A stretch of DNA of 64,000 nucleotides from Maratus speciosus (taxonomy: Eukaryota > Arthropoda > Arachnida > Araneae > Salticidae). A program made the position numbers and the translations under genes. The notes beneath the pieces are model-generated. The model was not told the origin of the DNA. It did not search any database and saw only the letters and a list, made by a program, of their open reading frames with translations. Positions within the stretch are counted from its first letter, which is position 1; every line of letters begins with the position of its first letter. Of this stretch, positions 57,972 to 64,000 are shown one piece after another. The DNA lies in assembly GCA_963932465.1 (NCBI GenBank), contig OZ010794.1, positions 439,395,502 to 439,459,501 on the forward strand, given 5' to 3'.

Positions 57972-58987
57972 ATTGTTAATATAATTGTGTGTGTTTTTGC
58001 TGATGTAACGTGCCTGGTACAACCCGAGTCAATGATGTATTTGTTTGAATCTGTTGTTTGTGTTTGGTTAATTTTTACTGGCTCAATTTCAAAATTGTTT
58101 TCCATTGGGAAGAGAGGAATGATCGATTGGTTGACCTCATCCTCTATATTTGATTTGCTGTTAAAGCAAAAATTCGAGGAGTCGGTTTTACTACCATTGT
58201 GTTGATTTTTGGGGTTTACCGAATTGGCTTTAAAGTTGGCATGGTTGTTAAATTTATTACTGTTATAATTTTCATTTCTTTGGTAATTGTTTTTCTGTTT
58301 GTTTTTCAATTTGTAACATTCTGAACGAGCGTGCCCATCTCGTTGACAGAAATTGCAATACTTTTTGCTCCCTTTATTTACAAATTTATATGCTGTGTCC
58401 CTTGGTCGTGTGCTGGTGTTTTTGTATTCAATCCGATGAGAGTACTTATCGATGAGTTTGTTTTTTACAAACTCGAGGTCTAGATCCTTTTCGTCTCTAG
58501 CCTCCATACTCGTTATAAGAGGAGCGTATGACTGAGGCAAGCTGCAAAGCATAAGAGCCACAATGTGCGAATCCTTTATGAGCTCTCCAATGGCAGCGAG
58601 TTTGTCGCGGATAGTTAAAATATTGTTGATATGTAAATTTAAGTCTCCGCCTTCGTTGAGCCTTTGCGAATATAGCTTCCTCAAAAGGAATAATTTGGAT
58701 GATAAATTCGCCCTTTGGTGAACACTTTTTAATCTTTCCTATATGCCTTTGGGAGATGTCAAGTTTCTAATATGCACTATCTGTGTATTTTCAATGCATA
58801 AACAAATTATGGCTTTCGCCTTAGCCGCGTTTTTAGTATAATTATCATCGGGTGCGGCAGGTGGAGATTCTGTCACATATTTCAGTAAATCGTCTTTAAT
58901 TAACAAATTTTCTAATTTAAAACACCAATGATTATAAGTATTATCATTCAATTTTTCTACTGCCGTAATTTCTTTTGAAGCAGACAT
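57965..58987 (-). pseudogene. Copia gag and protease N-half, inverted relative to pol
   Basis: The frame runs from ATG at 58987 (MSASKEITAVEKL) through a gag with YNHWCFKLENLL, typical of copia gag. One in-frame TAG lies at 58741-58739; otherwise it is open to 57962. A zinc knuckle CNFCQRDGHARSEC (58357-58316) and the protease active-site motif IIDSGCTRH (Asp codon 58030-58028) are present. Coding similarity ends just after the protease motif, where the plus-strand pol half begins. The piece carries the 5' half of the gene, facing the 3' half tail to tail. The spacing between the ATG and its right flank leaves room for a leader and LTR. Confidence 0.9.
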
Positions 58988-60060
58988 AGCGTGTTATTCA
59001 AGTATTATAAATTCTTTGATAACAAATATATTTACTATAAGAAGTTTGTGACTTTCTTAAAATAATTTCTTAGAATATATGCATAAATGTAAATAAAATG
59101 ATCACTTATTCATAATAATCAATTAATATTCATTCACAATAATACCTTTTTTGCGATATTATATATATCGTTATTTATTCATGCACATTTATTTTCATGT
59201 ATATATTTCAATATTTCATATCTTATATGTGCATTTGTTCATTTTATCACAATCAGATAAACAAATTTTTATTACTGGGTTTTTTATTTATTTATTTACT
59301 TTCCCCTTCAATTCAGTCCTCATAATCTATTAAATATCTGGGAAGGGTGAGTTCGCGATAAGCATCAAGTTAAGGACCCAGTATAAATATAAAATAATTG
59401 TAATAAATTTTTATATCAATAATGAAAGATAGAAATCTATTTTTCTTACCTTTCTGGTAAAACAGACATACGCTGGTTTCCTTCTTACGTAGGCAACCTG
59501 TAATTTTTATTTAAAAAATAGATGTGGCAAATTGTGAATAATATCATCTTCGAAGAATCCAGATGTAGAGAAAAACTATTTAATGCTTGATAAATTCTAG
59601 ATTACAAGGATCCACACTCACACACTAAAATATAAAGTAAAAATATTTAATATTAATAAGAGAAGAGTAATGACATCGAAGATCCGGTAGGAGACGTAAG
59701 TCTTCCATAGGACAAAGGGTTGAAGCACAAAAAACCGTGCGTCTTGACCCGACAAAATTGGCCCTTAAAGTGAGAAGTAAAAAAGGGGCCCACACAAGTT
59801 AAAACAGAGTAAAATAGTCTGGAAACAATAAAACTGCTTAACAAGCAAATCAGTTCTAATTAAAGGAGTCTATATCGTCAGAAAAGTTCTCTGGTGCTGC
59901 GATCTATTGTCGCCTTTTCGAAACATAAGTCTCTGACACAATTGTCCATTAGTCCGTGATCTTACGAGAACTTCGCTCAGGGAAGTATCGCCATCTTGGA
60001 ACACATTTCACAACTAAAATGAAGGCGTGTTGCACATGTCACAGATAAATTGTCATTTCA
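58988..60060 (-). other. Possible copia leader and LTR region
   Basis: This is upstream of copia gag on the minus strand. A GGTAAGAAAA donor-like site lies at about 59450. 59650-60010 is more GC-rich and on the minus strand begins TGTTCCAAGATGGCGA, as an LTR might. No second LTR, primer-binding site or TG...CA pair could be confirmed. Apart from this the region is AT-rich. Confidence 0.25.
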
Positions 60061-60310
60061 CAGGTGAGGCGGTGTTGGACATAAAACCACTTACGCTGAG
60101 ACGTTTTCCAACAAGTTCAAATATGTCCAAAATCTTTGTGAAAGATTCTTTTTCAAATAGAATTAGATCATAAAAAAAGATTTGCAGCAGAAATTGCGGG
60201 TTGCACAAATTTTGCCACTTTTACGTTGGCCGAGGAAATCGCGGGATGCGCAGCGAGAGGGTTAAATTTTCGGAAAATTCGGAACAGAATCACCCCTGCT
60301 CCTGAGATCT

Positions 60311-60408
60311 TACATAAACCTCCTTCAAGTATTTTTTTTTAAATAGCTGTCGCCATTTGCAAGTTATTGAATTGTATTTCAAATGTCAGTGCATTTTAGG
60401 ACACCCGG
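60311..60408. repeat. Right-end fragment of the CCGGGTGTCC mariner-like MITE
   Basis: CCTCCTTCAAGTATTTTTTT, GCAAGTTATTGAATT and TAGGACACCCGG followed by TA match the right arm of 31283-31735. The left half is missing. 60061-60310 and 60412-60692 hold nothing else recognised. Confidence 0.7.
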
Positions 60409-60700
60409 TATATTCAGTAGCTATTGGATGATGGCTGAAAGAAGCATTAAAAAAAAAATTAAAGCTGGCTTCGATATGTCAGTTAGAGGTTTACCCGGTC
60501 TGAAATTTCAGTTACAACCCCCCTCCCCCCCAAAAAGAATGCCCGGCCTAAATAAAAGCTAAAAGATTGACTCCAGTCCAGCCTGCATTTTGCAATTAAA
60601 ATTATTCATAAAGCATACTTACTTATGCTCATATTTTATTTTAGATTATGTTCGAAATTCGTGAATACAGAAAAACATTAATATTAATGACTATTTAGGC

Positions 60701-61460
60701 CAGGGTTGGCGAACCTATGGCACGCGTGCCGAAATGGGCACGTAAAACAATTTCACTGGCACGCGAGAAAATAAATTTTATAATCATTATGCAAAATAAC
60801 ACATTATTTTATTTCCCTATTATAATCAATAAAATTTTGTTTCACAGGGTCAGACTATCACAAAAAATACAACTATTTTTGCATGATTAACACATCAAAA
60901 GAATTTTTTTTTTTTTTTTCCTGGGAAGTTATGCAGTATTTTTAACATGTATTTTGCCTTTGTATACGAATTTATAAAGTTGCATTTTTCAGACTATTTT
61001 TTTAGACACTCAGTGATTAAGATGGCAAATGGGTATTATAGTTATAAAGAAATCTCCACCGAACGCTCCATCGAACATCAGCAAAAATATCATAAATAAA
61101 TTATTGATACATTGCTTAATGCAACTTGGATAATTATAACCAGATGTTGCATTAATAATAAAGTCAAAAATTACTAAAATATTTTTTTTTTCTTGTTACA
61201 GTTAAAATACATAAATAAATCATATTTACGAATTAAAATTTCATTAGTTTAATAGCTTATTCTAAAATACATAGAAATCGCATTTTAATGTTTAATATTT
61301 TTAAACTATTAATTATTAATGCGTGAAAGCAATTGATTTTTAACTAGTGTTTTGTATAAACATCGAACACTGCAAAATTATTAATTTGGCACGTTACTTT
61401 GTTGATAGATATTGTTTGTGAAATTTTGGCACGCGCGCATAAAAAGGTTCGCCGACCCTG
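60701..61460. mobile_element. hAT-like element with GGCACGCG ends
   Basis: It starts CAGGGTTGGCGAACCTATGG and ends AAAAGGTTCGCCGACCCTG. The flank ATTTAGGC is identical at 60693-60700 and 61461-61468. Both ends carry GGCACGCG. 760 bp, no transposase. Confidence 0.9.
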
Positions 61461-61739
61461 ATTTAGGCAATTATTTTCTGACAATAAACACTACGTAAAA
61501 ATTCATTACTTAGACTAATACGTTCAAATGAAATTCCAGTAAGAAAATCAGTTTAGAATGAAAGAAACGGATGATAAAAGAAAGTCACAATTATAAAGCT
61601 CTAGGAAGAAAAAAAGTAGATTTTTAAAAATGCACCTCTGTAACATATCAAATCAAATTACATTTTTAAAGATTTCGCTGAACAAATGTACAACAAAAAT
61701 ACAATTTTTACGAATAACAAATAAGTAAGATGCCAGACC

Positions 61740-62060
61740 AACTTGAGCTCGGGCAGAAGAATTTATAGAAGTGCACGGGTCGCGGTCGGCCCTTTATATC
61801 ATACGGGCTGTCACGGACCGAACGTTTAGCTTTTATTCCGGGACGAACCCCGACCAGGAAATTTTGGCTAGTGCAAACTTCTAGGAATAATAAAGTCCAG
61901 GTCAGGCTCGACCTGAAAGAAAAAGAAGTCTGGCCCGACCCAAATTTGCCGAAAAAATTAATATCAGGGCACGGCCCGGCTCTAAAAGAGAGAAGGCCTT
62001 ACCAAGACCGAGTCTCGTGGATTTAAACTGGCGCGACCCGACGGGTCGCGCCGGGCTCGA
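61740..62060. repeat. GC-rich dispersed repeat (GGCCCGACCC type)
   Basis: GCACGGGTCGCGGTCGGCCC (61772-61791), GTCTGGCCCGACCC (61929-61942) and CGACCCGACGGGTCGCG palindrome (62034-62050) stand out from AT-rich flanks. Similar to 1375-1700 and 5183-5470. Ends not defined. 61469-61739 is unassigned. Confidence 0.4.
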
Positions 62061-62094
62061 GCTTCGCCACAAGTCATTTCCCGTGAGGATGCAT

Positions 62095-62175
62095 AATGCC
62101 GTTTTGCAAACCCTTTATTTGCCCAGGGGGGATTGCCCCCTCCCCCCCCCCCCTAGATCCGCCATTGTGTCAGAG
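62095..62175. repeat. GGCGGATCT-type hAT-like fragment
   Basis: It contains GGGGGATTGCCCCC and a long C-run, ending CTAGATCCGCCATTGTG, the inverted form of the ACAATGGCGGATC motif at 32423. One end only. Confidence 0.4.
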
Positions 62176-62820
62176 GGTTTAACTTTATATAATAGATGAG
62201 AAGTCTGTGGCAAGTTGTTGCCGCAAGGTCACTGAAGATCATAAACAGATGCATTTTCGCCGTTTTTTACCATTTTTAAGGTTTACCCTTTCAAAAAGGT
62301 AAACTCCATTGAGGTAAGTAGCTTTAAAAAATTTAAATCTTTTTTTAAACATACTCTATCTTTGTACTCGGGACTTTTTTGCTTCTCAAAAAATCTTCCC
62401 TGAATTACTATTTTTTAACATATATTTGTCTATATAAATTGATATTTTTGATATTTTGTTACATTTATATATGTTGAGGACAGTTATTTAGTTTTAAAAT
62501 CTGAAATATCCATAACTTCCCCTGTAATTGGTTCATTCGGGTAAAATGGGAATACAATTTTTCAACTACTATGTAAAAAAATACTGTTATTTTTCATATT
62601 TATGGGTTAAAAGCAATATATTTTTACAATGTTTTAAACTCTATATGTATTTTGGAATAAATATTTTGTTTGATTTTTTTATATATTTGCTAAAAATCAT
62701 GTATTTTCATTCTACTTCACAACCCATTTGAACCCACAAGATCCCATCCATTTTCTCACATGAAACTTGTACACAGTTATAACTAAATAAAGTACAAAAA
62801 AAAAAAAAAAAAAAAAAAAC
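62176..62820 (+). other. Unassigned sequence ending in AATAAA and a poly-A tract
   Basis: AACTAAATAAAGTAC (62780-62794) is followed directly by about 25 A (62795-62819), as at the 3' end of a reverse-transcribed poly-adenylated RNA. Upstream sequence shows no coding remnant and I could not find a flanking duplication. It may be a 3' untranslated region of a LINE or a processed transcript. Confidence 0.35.
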
Positions 62821-63584
62821 AATAATAAAATTAGTTTTTTTATACATATAAAGTACATTTTAAAATAATTATGGATAAATTATTTTAAATTTAAAACTAT
62901 ATTAATTTCCAAGGTGGGGAAATGCATAATTTTACTCGTCACTGCCGAGTGAATTGAATTTTCTGACAGGGCGAAAAAATTTTAAGTGATCTTCAAAAAC
63001 TGCAAACTATAGAGATATTCCTAAAACTTATCTTTTCTTATTGGTTGCTTATATTTTGCAATTTCCCAAATGACTGCGACGCAGACATGGTACTAACTTT
63101 TATTCTATATTAAACTTTCCTCTCTTGTATATATTTCTTAAATTTATAGAAAAACAATTATGAAAATGCTTTGCAGTAATAGTAAACAACTATTTTTATA
63201 GTTGCGTAAATTTTGTCATAACAATTGAAGAGCTGAGTGGATGAACATGTTATGCTACATTTTCTAAAAAAAAAAAAAAAATATCTTTAGGATGAAAGAG
63301 TTATGAGGTATCCTATCACATGGTGAATCTAAAATACTAAGATTCTACTTAGTCTTGAAGATTTAAGAGATTATTCATTAATATTTAATATTTTAATATT
63401 TAATAATGTCAATGATATTAATAATTTTCAATATTTGAAAATTAAATATGAATAAGTTTTTCTGATAGAGTTTAGTACCCTACCTGTTAATATTTTAAAC
63501 ACATGGTATCACACAGAAAATAAATCATTAAAATTTACAGCAAAAACTTTCACCTCAAATTTCTTGAAATGTAATTTTTGTTAC
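62821..63584. other. Unassigned AT-rich sequence
   Basis: Nothing recognised. ATTTAATATTTTAATATTT repeats occur near 63380-63410. Confidence 0.3.
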
Positions 63585-63929
63585 TTAACATGTTCTTTCA
63601 CTTAGCCCTTCAATTTTCAACTGTAAGTTGCATTTTGCTGGCTGGTAAGTTTCTAGAAATTCCCCACCCACGTTAATTTCAGAGCATAAAATTGTACCAA
63701 ACAAAGCATCCCAACTCTTTCCTTGGGCATGTGCATAGTAAAAAAAATCTGGGATATCAGAACAATATTTCTGTGGAATAATTTTGACCTGATGAAAAGA
63801 AGAAACGCATCTTATAGAAAGCTCAGATTTAGGAGGGAGGTATCTGAACCAAAACATATAAATTGCACCGCAAATCAAGCAGTGTTTGTGCCAGTCACTG
63901 CGTTCAATTTTCTTTTAAGAACCTATGCT
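63585..63929 (-). CDS. Unidentified ORF at the right edge
   Basis: A minus-strand frame is open from just after a TAA near 63925 to the stop at 63587-63585. With the first internal Met (63878) it gives 97 residues. Composition is balanced and not low-complexity (HCLICGAIYMFWFRYLPP near the start; GKSWDALFGTILCSEINVGG in the middle), unlike other frames here. A CxxC occurs near the N-terminus. It could be the last exon of a gene beyond the window (AAAAG at about 63916 is a possible acceptor) or a decayed element. I recognise no family. Confidence 0.3.
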
Positions 63930-64000
63930 ACTAGCGTCTCATTCCTATAAGTTGGGGCACGTTTAACTTGTCAATGGGTACTATGCTACGCCAACCTTTT

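Noticed and set aside
1..64000. tRNA or rRNA genes
   Set aside because: Scanning for A/B-box-like and rRNA-like blocks gave no plausible candidate; this was by eye only.

Overview
This 64-kb window is AT-rich eukaryotic DNA made almost entirely of transposable elements and tandem repeats. I found no convincing host protein-coding gene, tRNA or rRNA. The mix (Transib, hAT, pogo-like, piggyBac-like and mariner-like elements, Helitrons, a Penelope-like element with a GIY-YIG endonuclease, and copia) together with intron-containing elements suggests an invertebrate, most likely an arthropod and possibly a chelicerate. That assignment is an inference from repeat content, not from a host gene.

Layout. 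1-8.8 kb holds dispersed and tandem repeats, a pogo-like element (3807-4617) and a short hAT-like element (5007-5174). 8.6-12.1 kb is a three-level nest: a dispersed repeat is interrupted by a hAT-like element (8840-12039, target duplication CACTAAAC), which is interrupted by a Transib-type element (9126-11518, target duplication CGACG). 12.9-20.7 kb holds more MITEs and a second three-level nest (16045-20716). 21.8-24.1 kb is a GC-richer minisatellite split by a probable LTR fragment. 25.5-34.9 kb holds MITEs and four long palindromes. 34.9-45.8 kb is a decayed satellite with monomers of about 1 kb, punctured by hAT-, pogo- and piggyBac-like insertions. 46.1-46.9 kb is a small GC-richer island with a good minus-strand splice donor. 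50.3-55.2 kb is Helitron sequence. 55.6-59.0 kb holds a truncated Penelope-like endonuclease and the two halves of a copia element in opposite orientations. 60.7-62.2 kb holds further hAT-like pieces. The right end has one unassigned 97-codon ORF.

Most notable observation. The element at 9126-11518 has perfect 36-bp terminal inverted repeats beginning CACAGTG, which is the same as the V(D)J recombination-signal heptamer. It is flanked by a CGACG duplication of the kind reported for Transib, and it encodes a spliced, internally deleted transposase. The N-terminal part is joined to the C-terminal part that resembles the end of RAG1; the segment expected to carry the first two catalytic aspartates is missing, while the region of the catalytic glutamate and an acidic tail remain.

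Most open reading frames here are chance or low-complexity frames and are not listed. Recognisable coding remnants are the Transib transposase, Helitron Rep/helicase N-terminal fragments, the Penelope-like endonuclease and copia gag-protease and integrase-RT. All are broken or truncated.
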